DNA of 64,000 nucleotides, taken from assembly GCA_949292375.1 (NCBI GenBank), contig CASEZG010000001.1:141252-205251 (forward strand), read 5' to 3'. The notes beneath the pieces are model-generated. The model worked only from the letters and a program-made list of their open reading frames with translations, had not been told where the DNA came from and ran no database searches. The DNA comes from an uncultured Pseudomonadota bacterium (GTDB lineage Bacteria > Pseudomonadota > Alphaproteobacteria > RF32 > CAG-239). A program made the translations under genes and the position numbers. Shown piece after piece: positions 16,779 to 27,328 of this stretch. The first letter of the stretch is position 1. Each line of letters starts with the position of its first letter.

Positions 16779-18824
16779 CTATATTTGTCCTGTTTTTAAC
16801 AAGTTGAAATATTTGTAAATGGAGCCCTCGGGAACATTCCAGCTAAAATCTTTTGACATTGCATTCTTGGTCATTTGTTTGATTTTGTCAGGATGACGAT
16901 AAAAGGCTTCAAGAGCTTTTTGTACTGTTTCGGCATAAGCATTGATATTATTTTTCAGTCTTTGAGCGGTTAGGTTTGAGCCGTAAACACGTCTTTTTTC
17001 GGTGAAAAATACTTCTGTGCGGAAACCGTCAACGCTGTCTTCAATGGTGTCAACTAAGCCGCCTGTGGACATCGCAATCGGCAGGGCTCCTTTGGCCATA
17101 GCTTCCATTTGAGTCAGGCCGCAGGGTTCAAAACGACAAGGCATTAAGTAAAAGTCTGAAGCTAACTGAATCGCATAGGCAAACTCATCTCTGTAACCAC
17201 GGAAAACAAAGAGCCGTTTAGCCGCTTTCGGGTTGATTTCTGTGATTTTGTCTTTTAGTTTGGTTAGGAGTTCAAAGTTTTTGGCATCTCCGGCACCTCC
17301 TAAGATGAAAATCGGAAATTCCTTTTTGAAATTGTTGAATTTTGTGCAGAGGTTGATAAGAGCCTGAGCTGCAATATCATATCCTTTTTGCTCAACCAGA
17401 CGGCTGGTGGCACAGAAAACCGGTGTTTTGGTTATATCTTGTATAATGCCGCTCAAGTCATCAAACTTGTAGGTATCTATCAGCGGAATGGTTTGTTTTT
17501 TATATTCATTATCCGTTGCAATCTTGGAAAGAAGTTTGATAAATTCTTTTTTATTATGTAGCTTTGTTTCCAGATTATGTTCATCATAGACTTGAAAATC
17601 AAAGTCTTTAAAATACTCGTTGATGTGGTCTATTTTGGCTTTGTTGGGCGAAATGAGCTTTTTGTCATAGCCGTTGACGATGCCAAAAAAGTTACGATGA
17701 TCTTTGCGTATTTTTAAAATATCGCGGAAGTCTAAACCGAAACCTAATTCTTTTGAAACTTCTTCCATATAGTTTTTGGAAACCGTAACCACACGGTCAG
17801 CCAGATGAAAGTTACAAGAAGCTTGGTTATAGCTGTCATGAACAATCAGAGTATTTGTTGCGCGCGGGTTGGCGTTTTTGATAGCTTTGGCATTGCGAAA
17901 AACGGTTGAAACCGTTTCTTCATACAAGGAATTGAGAATTTTTGAAGTGTTTTCGTAATCCCAGCCCTGATAACCTAAGTGATGTGCAATATGAATAATC
18001 GGGATGGATTTTATTTGTTCGGCAAGCGCGCTTGACATGGTTTGGTTTTCGACCTTTGCCGTTGTGAAATATTTGGTTAGGCCGGATAAAGCTCCGCTGT
18101 GCCAATCGTTGGCGATGAGAACATTCGGTTTTGCAATATCTTTGATTTTATTGTCGCAGATATTTTCAATCAGCATATAAACGGCTTTGGAAAAGAAAGC
18201 AAAGCGCTCAACCTCATTAATGCCAAATTCATTTAAAACATAGCACCCGTCTTGTGCCGATGGGTTTAGCGGATGCGGGTTGATTGAGAAAAAGCGTTCG
18301 TTTTCAAGAAATAAGTAGTCGGTGTTGGCAAAGTGACCTTTATAAACGGTTACTTTGTGATCAACCAATGCATTTTTGTCGCCGAAAAAAGGAACCGTAA
18401 TTGTTTTTATTTTTGTAACCGATGTTGTTTGATGTTCCGCTCCTTCATAGGTATCATTGGTTAGAGTTGCTTTTTTCTTTCCGGTGTTACCTAAATACAT
18501 GGGGGTAACTATGGTTAAGGCGTGGCCATCTTTGCCGAAACATGCATTGAAAGCTTCAGGAAGTTCGGAAGCAACCATTCCCAGACCGCCCCATTTCATG
18601 AAAGATGCCGTTTCAGACGTAATCATCCAGCCTTGGATATTATTGATTTCCGGCCAAGGTGTTTTGCCTAAACATTGCTTTTTGCCAAGGTTTTGAATCT
18701 CTTGTAAGTTTGGATTGGAAACAACAGTACTATAAGTGAGAGTGAACTTCTTTTTATTAAAATCTGTCGGGAGGAAATTTGTATTGTTTTTTGTGTCGGT
18801 GTTTAGCGGAATTACGGCATTCAT
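16779..18824 (-). CDS. glgA: Glycogen/starch synthase (GT5 family)
   Basis: A 681-aa GT-B glycosyltransferase that elongates alpha-1,4-glucan from ADP- or UDP-glucose. Seen: N-terminal FMKWGGLGMVASELP (the KxGGL nucleotide-sugar motif), NDWHSGALSG, GIVNGYD, ATSRLVEQKGYD, and RFEPCGLTQMEAMAKG followed by STGGLVDT. It is longer than typical bacterial GlgA (about 480 aa), with extra sequence mainly in the N-terminal half and between GIVNGYD and the C-terminal domain; the family assignment is firm. ATG 18824 is preferred to one 16 codons upstream because GAGAG precedes it. No other glycogen genes are adjacent. Confidence 0.85.
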   Translation of the reverse strand: MNAVIPLNTDTKNNTNFLPTDFNKKKFTLTYSTVVSNPNLQEIQNLGKKQCLGKTPWPEINNIQGWMITSETASFMKWGGLGMVASELPEAFNACFGKDGHALTIVTPMYLGNTGKKKATLTNDTYEGAEHQTTSVTKIKTITVPFFGDKNALVDHKVTVYKGHFANTDYLFLENERFFSINPHPLNPSAQDGCYVLNEFGINEVERFAFFSKAVYMLIENICDNKIKDIAKPNVLIANDWHSGALSGLTKYFTTAKVENQTMSSALAEQIKSIPIIHIAHHLGYQGWDYENTSKILNSLYEETVSTVFRNAKAIKNANPRATNTLIVHDSYNQASCNFHLADRVVTVSKNYMEEVSKELGFGLDFRDILKIRKDHRNFFGIVNGYDKKLISPNKAKIDHINEYFKDFDFQVYDEHNLETKLHNKKEFIKLLSKIATDNEYKKQTIPLIDTYKFDDLSGIIQDITKTPVFCATSRLVEQKGYDIAAQALINLCTKFNNFKKEFPIFILGGAGDAKNFELLTKLKDKITEINPKAAKRLFVFRGYRDEFAYAIQLASDFYLMPCRFEPCGLTQMEAMAKGALPIAMSTGGLVDTIEDSVDGFRTEVFFTEKRRVYGSNLTAQRLKNNINAYAETVQKALEAFYRHPDKIKQMTKNAMSKDFSWNVPEGSIYKYFNLLKTGQI

Positions 18825-18990
18825 CTTTAGGTCTCTCAGTATCCAAAAATAATTATACGGAAGTATAAACATTTTTTTGGAAAAGTACAGCGCAAAAAAG
18901 CATCTGGGCTTGACTTGTTAATCTTTAATAACTAAGTTCTTAGTATAGTTATATATACACGCAGTGGTAAAAAATTTAAAGAGGAAAAAT

Positions 18991-19593
18991 ATGAAAAAGT
19001 TTAAAAATCACCATCAGGAAAATCAGCAAAATTCAGGTGAAGAAGTTGAGGAAATTTTGGAAAAAGAATCCGAGGTAGAAGAAACTCCTGATGCCGATGA
19101 AATATCTGCGGCAGGTGATGATGATATTGTTGAGGCTCTTAAAGAAGAAAATCAGAAACTTAAAGAGGATTATCTTCGGGCTTATGCTGAGTTGGAAAAC
19201 ACGAAAAAACGTTGCGCACAAGAGATTGAAAAGAATAATAAATATGCCGTATCGGCTTTTGCTAAAAATCTGTTGAGTGTGGCGGATAATTTGCACAGAG
19301 CTTTAAGTGCAATTCCTGAAGAAAAGCGTAATGAATGTGATGGCTTGATTAACCTGCTTAAAGGCGTGGAGCTTACGGAAGCTGATTTGATGAAAGCTTT
19401 TGAGAAGAATGGTATCAAAAAAATGGATATTATCGGGCAAGTTTTTGATCCAAATTTTCATCAGGTTGTGCAAGAAGTTGAAGATGCAAGCAAGCCAAAC
19501 GGTACAATTATTGCTGAGCTGCAAACAGGTTATATGCTTAATGACCGAATTTTGCGCGAGGCGATGGTTGTGGTTACTAAAGGCGGAAAATAG
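18991..19593 (+). CDS. grpE: Nucleotide exchange factor GrpE
   Basis: GrpE releases ADP from DnaK. The 200-aa protein has an acidic, disordered N-terminus, a long coiled coil (about residues 45-110, including LRAYAELENTKKRCAQEIE) and the C-terminal beta-wing domain with the family signature around FDPNFHQVVQEVED and GYMLNDRILREAMVVV. ATG 18991 has AGAGGA before it; the upstream GTG is less likely. A terminator follows, so it is probably monocistronic. dnaK and hrcA are not in the window. Confidence 0.93.
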   Translation: MKKFKNHHQENQQNSGEEVEEILEKESEVEETPDADEISAAGDDDIVEALKEENQKLKEDYLRAYAELENTKKRCAQEIEKNNKYAVSAFAKNLLSVADNLHRALSAIPEEKRNECDGLINLLKGVELTEADLMKAFEKNGIKKMDIIGQVFDPNFHQVVQEVEDASKPNGTIIAELQTGYMLNDRILREAMVVVTKGGK

Positions 19594-19611
19594 TTTTGTT
19601 TGTTGCTAAAA

Positions 19612-19639
19612 AAGCCGGAGAAAAATCTCCGGCTTTTGT
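19612..19639 (+). terminator. Terminator of grpE
   Basis: AAGCCGGAGA, an AAAA loop and TCTCCGGCTT form a 10-bp stem ending in TT, with an A-run before it. Confidence 0.8.
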
Positions 19640-19739
19640 GTATAAACCGGTAGGTATTTTTTTAATATTGTGCTTGCCGTCAAAATCGTTTTGCCGTAAA
19701 TTAAAGCAGGTTGTTTTTTTTAGTTGAAGAGAGATTGAT

Positions 19740-20450
19740 ATGCGCCATTCCAATCGTTTAAAAGATGAAATCAGAAATATTGAGATTATACCGAATTTTA
19801 ATCCTTATGCCGAAGGTTCCTGTCTGATTAAGTGCGGGGGAACGCATGTGGTTTGTACGGCCAGCGTGGAAGATAAGGTTCCCGCTTGGCTTAAAGGACA
19901 AAACAAAGGCTGGATTACGGCAGAATATGCCATGTTGCCGCGTGCAACACAAGTTAGAGTACAGAGAGAAGCCAAAAAACCTTCCGGTCGCACACAGGAA
20001 ATTCAGCGGCTTATCGGGCGTTCGCTCAGAGCTGTTGTGGATTTGGAAAAAATGAAAGATGTATCAATCTGCATTGATTGCGATGTTATTCAGGCAGATG
20101 GGGGAACGCGTACAGCGTCTATTACGGGTGGCTTTGTGGCTCTTTATTTGTGCGTGCGTAAGCTTTTGCTTGAGAAAAAACTTAAAACAAACCCTATTCG
20201 TGAATATGTTGCTGCCGTGTCTTGCGCCATTCATGAAGGAGAGAAAATTCTGGATGTGGATTATGAGGAAGACTCTCATGCGCAGGCGGATATGAATTTT
20301 GTTTTAACCGAAAGCGGAAAGATTGTTGAAATTCAGGGAACAGCCGAAGGGAATCCGTTTGAGGAAGATGATTTTAAGGAGCTTTTGGGTTTAGCTCGCA
20401 CGGGAATCGCCAAACTGATTGAGAAACAAAGAGAAGCATTGGGAATGTAG
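19740..20450 (+). CDS. rph: Ribonuclease PH
   Basis: RNase PH is a phosphorolytic 3'-5' exoribonuclease that trims tRNA 3' ends. The 236-aa protein shows the family start GSCLIKCGGTHVVCTASVED, the conserved AEYAMLPRAT, GRTQEIQRLIGRSLRAVVD and the active-site region IDCDVIQADGGTRTASITGG. Length is typical. It begins a tight group rph-rdgB-addB-addA (2 to 22 base gaps). In many alphaproteobacteria rph and rdgB are followed by hemW, which here sits about 8 kb away on the other strand. Confidence 0.95.
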   Translation: MRHSNRLKDEIRNIEIIPNFNPYAEGSCLIKCGGTHVVCTASVEDKVPAWLKGQNKGWITAEYAMLPRATQVRVQREAKKPSGRTQEIQRLIGRSLRAVVDLEKMKDVSICIDCDVIQADGGTRTASITGGFVALYLCVRKLLLEKKLKTNPIREYVAAVSCAIHEGEKILDVDYEEDSHAQADMNFVLTESGKIVEIQGTAEGNPFEEDDFKELLGLARTGIAKLIEKQREALGM

Positions 20451-20452
20451 AG

Positions 20453-21043
20453 ATGAGTTTTGAAAAGATTGTTTTAGCAACGCATAATCAGGGTAAAATT
20501 GCAGAAATGAGAGAGATGTTGAAACCTCTCGGAATTGCGGTAAGTTCGGCTGCAGAGTTAAATCTGCCTGATGTGGAAGAAACAGGCTCAACCTTTGAGG
20601 AAAACGCAAAACTCAAAGCCGAGCAGTTGTCAGCATTGTCCGGATTACCTTGTTTGGCTGATGATTCCGGTTTGTGTGTAGATGCGCTTAATGGTCGCCC
20701 AGGGGTTTATTCTGCGCGCTATGCACCAAACAGAGATTTTGACAAAGGTATGCAGATGCTACTTGATGAGTTGTCTGCGACCAAAGACACCGAACGTAAG
20801 GCTCATTTCTCCTGTGTGATGGCTTTTGCAAGACCAGATGAAAAAACACAGGTTTTTGAAGGCAGAGTTGACGGAAAAATCGCTCAGGCCAAAAAAGGCT
20901 GCGGAGGGTTCGGTTATGACCCGATTTTTGTGCCGGATGAGGGAGATGGGCGGAGTTTTGCCGAGTTTGACGGTGCAGAAAAAAATAAAATCTCGCACAG
21001 AGGCAGAGCTTTAAGAAAATTTTTGGAATATTTGCAGAAATAA
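20453..21043 (+). CDS. rdgB: XTP/dITP diphosphatase (RdgB/HAM1)
   Basis: This house-cleaning enzyme hydrolyses non-canonical purine nucleoside triphosphates (XTP, dITP) to monophosphates. The 196-aa protein has the N-terminal ATHNQGKIAEMREML motif, LADDSGLCVDALNGRPGVYS (catalytic Asp), GFGYDPIFVPD and a C-terminal KISHRGRAL. All family motifs are intact. It starts 2 bases after rph and is cotranscribed with it and probably with addB. Confidence 0.95.
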   Translation: MSFEKIVLATHNQGKIAEMREMLKPLGIAVSSAAELNLPDVEETGSTFEENAKLKAEQLSALSGLPCLADDSGLCVDALNGRPGVYSARYAPNRDFDKGMQMLLDELSATKDTERKAHFSCVMAFARPDEKTQVFEGRVDGKIAQAKKGCGGFGYDPIFVPDEGDGRSFAEFDGAEKNKISHRGRALRKFLEYLQK

Positions 21044-21064
21044 GTCGATTACAGAGGATTAAGC

Positions 21065-23944
21065 ATGGGTAAAATTTTTAATATTCCGGCGAGCTTGTCG
21101 GCGGTTGATGTGTTGGCCGAGAAGTTTTTGGCGGAATATGAACAAGACCCTTTGGCTTTGTCTGATGTACTGATGTTGTTGCCAAACAGGCGTGCGGTAA
21201 AGGCTTTGTCGGATGCCTTTGTAAGACAACGCGGGCTTGCGCCGACTTTGTTGCCGAAAATGCTACCAATCGGCGATGTGGAAGAAGACGAACTTTTTCT
21301 GACGGGATTTGACTTTTCGGAAAGTTTGGCCTCACTGGCTCCCGCGATTGAGCGCAATGAGCGGTTGCTTTTGTTTACCAAGATTATTTTGAGCAAACCG
21401 ACAGAGTTCGGACTTGAGAAAATGAGTGCGAATCAGGCATGCTATTTGGCTCAAGAATTGGCCGGTCTGATTGATACGGCGCATAATGAAAATTTGTCTT
21501 TTGATAAGCTGAAAGATTTGGTTCCGGCAGAATATGCCACGCACTGGCAGGAAACACTTAAGTTCTTGGAGATTATTACGAAATATTGGCCGGAGATTTT
21601 GCGAGAACGCGGGTTGATTGACCCAGCAGAGAGGCGCAATTTGTTGATTGCAGCGCAGGCAGAAATGTGGAAAAAGAATCCGCCAAACAAAAGAATCTGC
21701 GTTATCGGAACAACGGCAACTTTTCCGGCAATGAAAGATTTAGTTTCTGTGGTTTTGACTTTGTCTGAGGGCGAAGTTTATTTGTCAGGTTTGGATAAGT
21801 TCTTAGACGATGAGAGTTGGGCAGCGGTTGATGAAACGCATCCGCAATTTGAGCTCAAAGACTTGCTTGCTTATCTGAAAATTGAGCGTGAAAATGTAGA
21901 GAATCTGCTGTTGCCGCAAAATAAGCCGCGTGAAAAGTTTATTTCAGAGATTATGCGGCCGGCCAAAACGACCGATAAATGGCGAGATATTGCTCAGGTC
22001 GGGCTTTATCATGAAGCTTATGACGGGATTAGTCTGATTAATTGTGCCGATGTGCGGCAAGAGGCTTTGGCTATTGCGCTGATTATGCGGGAATCCTTGG
22101 AAACGCCAGAAAAAACAACAGCTTTGGTTACGACGGACAGAAGCTTGGCCAGACGAGTGGCTTCAGAGCTTTGGCGTTGGAATATTAAGGTGGATGATTC
22201 CGCCGGTTGTCCTTTGGCGCAAACACCTGTCGGTATCTTTTTGCGACAGATTGCCATAGCTGTTAAAAGCAGTTTTATGCCGATTGAGTTTTTGTCTTTG
22301 CTGAAGCTGCCTTTGGCAGCGGGCGGATGTTCTTATGCCAAAATCAGACGTTTGGTCAGAGATTATGAGAAAAAGGTTTTGCGCAGCGGGTTTGCCGATG
22401 AAGTTTTGGAAGCCAAGATAAACAAGCTCAAAGATATTTTACGGCCGTTTTATGATTTGATGCAACAACCCAAAGCAGATTTTAAGCTGCTTTTGGAAAA
22501 GCATATTAGAGTTGCGGAAGCTTTTGCCGCTTTGCCGGATAAAAAAGGCGCGGATATTTTGTGGCGAGGAGACGACGGTGAAGCAATGGCTGCTTTTGTG
22601 GCGGATTTGTACCAAAGTGCCGAAGTTTTGGGTGAGATAGAAACGGCTGAATACGCGGGTTTATTAGATGCGATGATGGCAAGTATTACCGTGCGTCCAA
22701 AATATGGTACGCATCCACGCCTGAAGATTTTGGGTCCGATTGAGGCAAGGTTGACGCATTTTGATACAATTATTATCGGAGAGGTTAATGAAGGGGCTTT
22801 TCCAAAAGCAACAAGTGCTGACCCGTGGATGTCCAGACCGATGAAGAAGGATTTTGGTTTTCCGCTGCCGGAAAAAGCTATTGGGGTTTTGGCGCAGGAT
22901 TTTTGTAATCTGCTTGCCGGAAAAAGGGTTTATTTGACCAGAGCTGAGCGCGTGCAGGGAACGCCGATGGTGAAATCTCGTTGGTGGATGCGGCTTGAAA
23001 CGGTTTTGAAGGCCTTAAAAGTTGATATTGAGGATTTGGAAGACAATGCCTTTAGGGCTTGGGCTGAGTTTTTGGACAGAGTGGAAGTCTTTAAGCGTTT
23101 GTTGCCGCCGGAACCCAGACCGCCGGTTGAGGCTCGCCCACGGGTGATGTCGGCGAGCGCGGTGGAAAACTGGATGCGCGACCCGTATATTATTTATGCC
23201 AAATATATTCTTAAGCTTAAAAAACTTGATGATTTGGAACAAGATTTGAGCCTGAAAGATTATGGCACAATTATTCATGCGGTTTTGGAAAAATTTAATA
23301 ATAAATATGCGACAAGTTTTCCGCCTAATGCCAAAGAGGAGCTTTTGGCTTTGGGGCGTGAATATTTTAACGAAAACAAGATAGCCATGGAAACCAGAGC
23401 TTTTTGGTGGCCGGCTTTTGAAAAAACGGTGGATTGGCTGATTGGCGCAGAGCTAGATTATCGCCCTGAGGTTAAGCAAGTGCATAATGAGGTGGAGGGG
23501 AGTTTTTCTTTTGAGGCTCCGGCCGGAAAGTTTACGATTACGGCCAAGGCCGACCGTGTTGATGAGACCAAAGAAGGTAAAATTAATATTATAGACTATA
23601 AAACAGGATATGCACGGAGTGCTAAAGAGGTGGCTTTCGGTTATGCGCCGCAATTGCCGATAGAAGGGTTGATTGCAAAATTCGGCGGATTTGAGAATAT
23701 TCCGGCAGCGGAAGTTGATAAGTTGATTTATTGGCAGCTCGGGCGAAAAGATATTGTTATTGAGGATGATATGAATGAGCTGCTTGATAAAAACTATGAA
23801 AATATTGTTGCTTTGGCATCTGTTTTTGATTTTGAAAAAACAGCATATATCAGCAAGCCGAATCCGAAATATGCGCCGAAATATTCGGATTATGAGCATT
23901 TGGCCAGAGTGCGCGAATGGTCGGTTGTTGATGATGAGGAGTGA
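21065..23944 (+). CDS. addB: Double-strand break repair protein AddB (alphaproteobacterial type)
   Basis: AddB is the second subunit of the AddAB helicase-nuclease that resects double-strand breaks for RecA recombination. The 959-aa protein has the alpha-type N-terminus (VLMLLPNRRAVKAL), a degenerate helicase-like core, and a C-terminal RecB-family nuclease with GTIIHAVLEKF, KADRVDE and INIIDYKTG (catalytic Asp and Lys). It lacks the four-cysteine iron-sulfur staple of Firmicutes AddB. It ends 9 bases before addA, and trxA follows addA, the usual alphaproteobacterial order. Confidence 0.9.
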   Translation: MGKIFNIPASLSAVDVLAEKFLAEYEQDPLALSDVLMLLPNRRAVKALSDAFVRQRGLAPTLLPKMLPIGDVEEDELFLTGFDFSESLASLAPAIERNERLLLFTKIILSKPTEFGLEKMSANQACYLAQELAGLIDTAHNENLSFDKLKDLVPAEYATHWQETLKFLEIITKYWPEILRERGLIDPAERRNLLIAAQAEMWKKNPPNKRICVIGTTATFPAMKDLVSVVLTLSEGEVYLSGLDKFLDDESWAAVDETHPQFELKDLLAYLKIERENVENLLLPQNKPREKFISEIMRPAKTTDKWRDIAQVGLYHEAYDGISLINCADVRQEALAIALIMRESLETPEKTTALVTTDRSLARRVASELWRWNIKVDDSAGCPLAQTPVGIFLRQIAIAVKSSFMPIEFLSLLKLPLAAGGCSYAKIRRLVRDYEKKVLRSGFADEVLEAKINKLKDILRPFYDLMQQPKADFKLLLEKHIRVAEAFAALPDKKGADILWRGDDGEAMAAFVADLYQSAEVLGEIETAEYAGLLDAMMASITVRPKYGTHPRLKILGPIEARLTHFDTIIIGEVNEGAFPKATSADPWMSRPMKKDFGFPLPEKAIGVLAQDFCNLLAGKRVYLTRAERVQGTPMVKSRWWMRLETVLKALKVDIEDLEDNAFRAWAEFLDRVEVFKRLLPPEPRPPVEARPRVMSASAVENWMRDPYIIYAKYILKLKKLDDLEQDLSLKDYGTIIHAVLEKFNNKYATSFPPNAKEELLALGREYFNENKIAMETRAFWWPAFEKTVDWLIGAELDYRPEVKQVHNEVEGSFSFEAPAGKFTITAKADRVDETKEGKINIIDYKTGYARSAKEVAFGYAPQLPIEGLIAKFGGFENIPAAEVDKLIYWQLGRKDIVIEDDMNELLDKNYENIVALASVFDFEKTAYISKPNPKYAPKYSDYEHLARVREWSVVDDEE

Positions 23945-23953
23945 GGTTTTTTG

Positions 23954-26900
23954 ATGATGGACGAGATTGCAACAGAACGCCAAAGACTTGGTGAAAAAGC
24001 TACTCTTCAACAGAGGAAGGCTGCAAACCCGTTGCGCTCGGTTTGGGTGGAAGCCTCAGCCGGAACGGGCAAAACCAAAGTGCTCTCAGATAGGGTTTTG
24101 CGTTTGTTATTAAGCGGGGTGCAACCGGCAAAAATTTTGTGCCTGACCTATACAAAAGCAGCAGCGGTGGAGATGAGTTCGCGTATTGCCGGAAGGTTGA
24201 GCCGTTGGGCGGTGGCAAGTGATGATGACTTGCATAAAGAACTTTTGAAGCTTTTGGGAAGTCTGCCGGAAAACCACAAAGATTATGCCAAATTGGAAGC
24301 GCAAGCTCGCAAGCTTTTTGCTGTTTTGTTAGACACGCCCGGCGGAATGAAAATCCAGACTATTCATAGTTTTTGCCAAGAGGTTTTGAAAAGATTTCCG
24401 TTGGAGGCAAAAGTTTCGCCATATTTTGAGGTGATGGATGACCGTACGGCGGCGGAAGCTTTGGAAGATATTAAGCAAGCTTTATTACAAAAAATTGAGC
24501 TAGAGCCGGAAAGTCGTGCCGGAAAAGCTTTGGCCTTTTTGACCAAAAACGTGAGCGAATTTCAGTTTCCGAAAATTATGAATGCGATTGCTGAAGCAAG
24601 AAATAAGATTATTCGGTTGTTTGCGGCCTATGGTGATGCAGAAGCCGTTTTGGCAGAGCTTAGTCGGCGATTGGGTGTGGCAGAAGAAGACACGGAAGAA
24701 GCTTTGGTGGCTGAATTTATGGCACAAGCGGACAGAGCCGAAGTTCGGCGTTGGGCTGAGGCATGGCAGCACGGAGGTGTGAAAGACAGTGCTAAAGCCG
24801 AAAAAATTTATGCTGTTTTGGAAAGCGGATTTGACCGCCAAAATTATGAGCTTTATAAGTCGGTATTTTTGACGAAGAAAAACGAACTTTATGCAAAATA
24901 CGGCGATAAAGAATCGTTAAAATATTATGCCGAATTATCCGAAAAAGCCGCCTTGGAAGCAGAAAGGATTTTGGCTCTTGAAAATAAACTGACGGCAGTG
25001 CGGGTTTTGGCTTCTACGCGAGCCGTATTGTTTTTGGCAGAAGATTTAATTTCGGGTTATAACCACTTCAAAAAAATACATTCCAAAATGGACTATGAAG
25101 ACCTGATTGTGCTGACAAGACGGTTGCTGGAAAATTCTGCCGTGGCGGATTGGGTATTATTTAAGTTGGACGGCGGTATAGAGCATGTATTGATTGATGA
25201 GGCACAAGATACTTCTCCCGACCAATGGGCTATTGTTAAGGCTTTGACGGCGGATTTTTTTGCCGGAGAAGGTGCCGGAGATGCTTTGAGAACGGTTTTT
25301 GCCGTGGGGGACAGAAAACAATCTATTTATAGTTTTCAGGGTGCGGACCCCAGAGGTTTTGATGAAATGCGGCAATATTTTGCCAAGCAAGCCAAAGATT
25401 TTGATCAGGTTAATTTGGCTGTGTCTTTCCGTTCAACCTCGGCAGTGCTGGACGTGGTTAATGAGGTTTTCAGAGACGAAAAAGCCTCACAAGGTGTAGC
25501 AAACGAAGGTGAAGATATTACGCATATTCCGTTTAGGTCAGGTGACGGCGGGCGGGTTGAACTTTGGCCTTTGGTAGAGCCTGAAGAAGATGATAAAAAT
25601 GATGTTTGGTTGCCGCCGGTAGAAAGAAGCCGTGGCGAATCTACCAGTGCAAGATTGGCGCAAAAAATTGCTTCAAAAATCAAGAAAATGGTAGAAAGCA
25701 GAGAAATCTTAGTTTCACAAAACAGGCCTGTGCGTTATAAGGATTTTATGATATTGGTTCAACGCCGAAACGCCTTTGTGGAAGAGATGGTGCGTGCTTG
25801 TAAAAATGCTAATGTTAATGTCGCCGGTGTTGATAAAATCCGTTTGTTGGAGCAAATAGCTATTCAGGATTTGGTGGCTTTGGGTGAGTTCTTATTGCTG
25901 CCTACCGATGATTTGACTTTGGCAACAATCTTGAAGTCACCGCTTTTCGGACTTGATGATGATGATTTGTTCCGCTTGTGTTATGAGAGAGGGCAAACCA
26001 CTCTTTGGACAAGGCTTGGGCAAGATGATAAATATGCAGAAGTTTATAAAACTTTGCAGGATTTGTTGGATAAGGCGGATTTTGTTCGTCCGTTTGAGCT
26101 TTATGCTTATGTCTTAAACAAGCTTAATGGGCGCAAAAAATTTGTGGAACGTATGGGCTATGAGGTTGAAGACGGGTTGGATGAGTTTGTTAATCTGACT
26201 TTGGCTTATGAGCAAGAACATATTCCGACTTTGCAAGGTTTTATCTGTCGGATTAAGCAAGATGAAATAGAAATTAAGCGCGAGCTGGAGCAAAGCGAGG
26301 CAGATGCGGTCAGGATTATGACCGTGCATGGCTCCAAAGGTTTGCAAGCTCCGATTGTGATTTTGCCGGATACGGTGCGTGTGGTCGCAACCAAAAAAGA
26401 AGCCGGATTGCTCTGGGATGATGTCTTTTATTATCCTCTCTCCGCCAAAGATTATGAGGCAAATTGTGAAAAAGTTAAAGCCAAAGAATCCGAGCTGGCG
26501 TTAAACGAATATCGTCGCTTGCTCTATGTTGCTTTAACGCGTGCCGAAGACAGGTTGTGTGTTTGCGGGTATCGTAAAAAGACAAAAGAATCCGAAGATT
26601 CTTGGTATTCTTTGGTGAAAAAAACTTTTGCTTCCTTAGCAGAAGAAAAAGATGACGGGACTTTGGTTTATGATGTGGTGCAAAAGCTCCCCGTGAAAGA
26701 AGATGAAGGTACAAAAGCCAAGAGTTTTATGCGTCCGCCTTTTGATTGGATTTATCAAAATCCGCCGGAAGAGGGGGCTTTGGCAAAACCTTATACGCCA
26801 TCAAAGCCCGAAGATACTGAAGAGCAGGCACTGTCTTCGCCGATTGGCGAGGGCGGGCAAAGCAGGTACCGGCGCGGGCGGCTTATTCATAAGTTGTTGC

Positions 26901-27328
26901 AGTTTTTGCCGGATGTGGCAGCAAAAGACAAGAGCAAAATTATCAAAGAGTTTTTAGCCAAAGAAGCATATGGTTTGGATGAATCTGAAGTTGAGAGAAT
27001 TTGCTCGGAGGTTTTGTCTTTGTTGGAGAATCCGAAATTTGCTGAAATGTTTGGCGCAAATTCTAAGGCCGAAGTGCCGATTATGGGCGTGGTTGACGGC
27101 AGAATTGTGTCTGCGCAAGTGGATAGGTTGGCGGTGTTTGATGACAAAGTCGTGGTTATTGATTTTAAGACAAACCGTCCGGCGGCCAAAACTTTGGCGG
27201 ATGTTCCTTCAATATATGTACGGCAGCTTGAGGCATATCGTAAGCTGCTTGAAGCCGTTTATCCGGCAAAGCGGGTCGAAACCTATATTTTGTGGACAGA
27301 CACGGCTCATTTGATGGAAATTGCATAA
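23954..27328 (+). CDS. addA: Double-strand break repair helicase-nuclease AddA
   Basis: AddA is a UvrD-like ATP-dependent helicase fused to a nuclease. In the 1124-aa protein: Walker A SAGTGKTK, motif II VLIDEAQDTSPDQW, GDRKQSIYSFQGADP, the AVSFRS motif, MTVHGSKGLQAPIVILPDT (motif V) and LLYVALTRAEDRL (motif VI), then a C-terminal RecB-like nuclease with a His in GRLIHKLLQF, QVDRLAV and VVIDFKTNRP. All catalytic motifs are present. GAGG precedes ATG 23954 at seven bases; an adjacent ATG at 23957 is an alternative. Confidence 0.95.
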   Translation: MMDEIATERQRLGEKATLQQRKAANPLRSVWVEASAGTGKTKVLSDRVLRLLLSGVQPAKILCLTYTKAAAVEMSSRIAGRLSRWAVASDDDLHKELLKLLGSLPENHKDYAKLEAQARKLFAVLLDTPGGMKIQTIHSFCQEVLKRFPLEAKVSPYFEVMDDRTAAEALEDIKQALLQKIELEPESRAGKALAFLTKNVSEFQFPKIMNAIAEARNKIIRLFAAYGDAEAVLAELSRRLGVAEEDTEEALVAEFMAQADRAEVRRWAEAWQHGGVKDSAKAEKIYAVLESGFDRQNYELYKSVFLTKKNELYAKYGDKESLKYYAELSEKAALEAERILALENKLTAVRVLASTRAVLFLAEDLISGYNHFKKIHSKMDYEDLIVLTRRLLENSAVADWVLFKLDGGIEHVLIDEAQDTSPDQWAIVKALTADFFAGEGAGDALRTVFAVGDRKQSIYSFQGADPRGFDEMRQYFAKQAKDFDQVNLAVSFRSTSAVLDVVNEVFRDEKASQGVANEGEDITHIPFRSGDGGRVELWPLVEPEEDDKNDVWLPPVERSRGESTSARLAQKIASKIKKMVESREILVSQNRPVRYKDFMILVQRRNAFVEEMVRACKNANVNVAGVDKIRLLEQIAIQDLVALGEFLLLPTDDLTLATILKSPLFGLDDDDLFRLCYERGQTTLWTRLGQDDKYAEVYKTLQDLLDKADFVRPFELYAYVLNKLNGRKKFVERMGYEVEDGLDEFVNLTLAYEQEHIPTLQGFICRIKQDEIEIKRELEQSEADAVRIMTVHGSKGLQAPIVILPDTVRVVATKKEAGLLWDDVFYYPLSAKDYEANCEKVKAKESELALNEYRRLLYVALTRAEDRLCVCGYRKKTKESEDSWYSLVKKTFASLAEEKDDGTLVYDVVQKLPVKEDEGTKAKSFMRPPFDWIYQNPPEEGALAKPYTPSKPEDTEEQALSSPIGEGGQSRYRRGRLIHKLLQFLPDVAAKDKSKIIKEFLAKEAYGLDESEVERICSEVLSLLENPKFAEMFGANSKAEVPIMGVVDGRIVSAQVDRLAVFDDKVVVIDFKTNRPAAKTLADVPSIYVRQLEAYRKLLEAVYPAKRVETYILWTDTAHLMEIA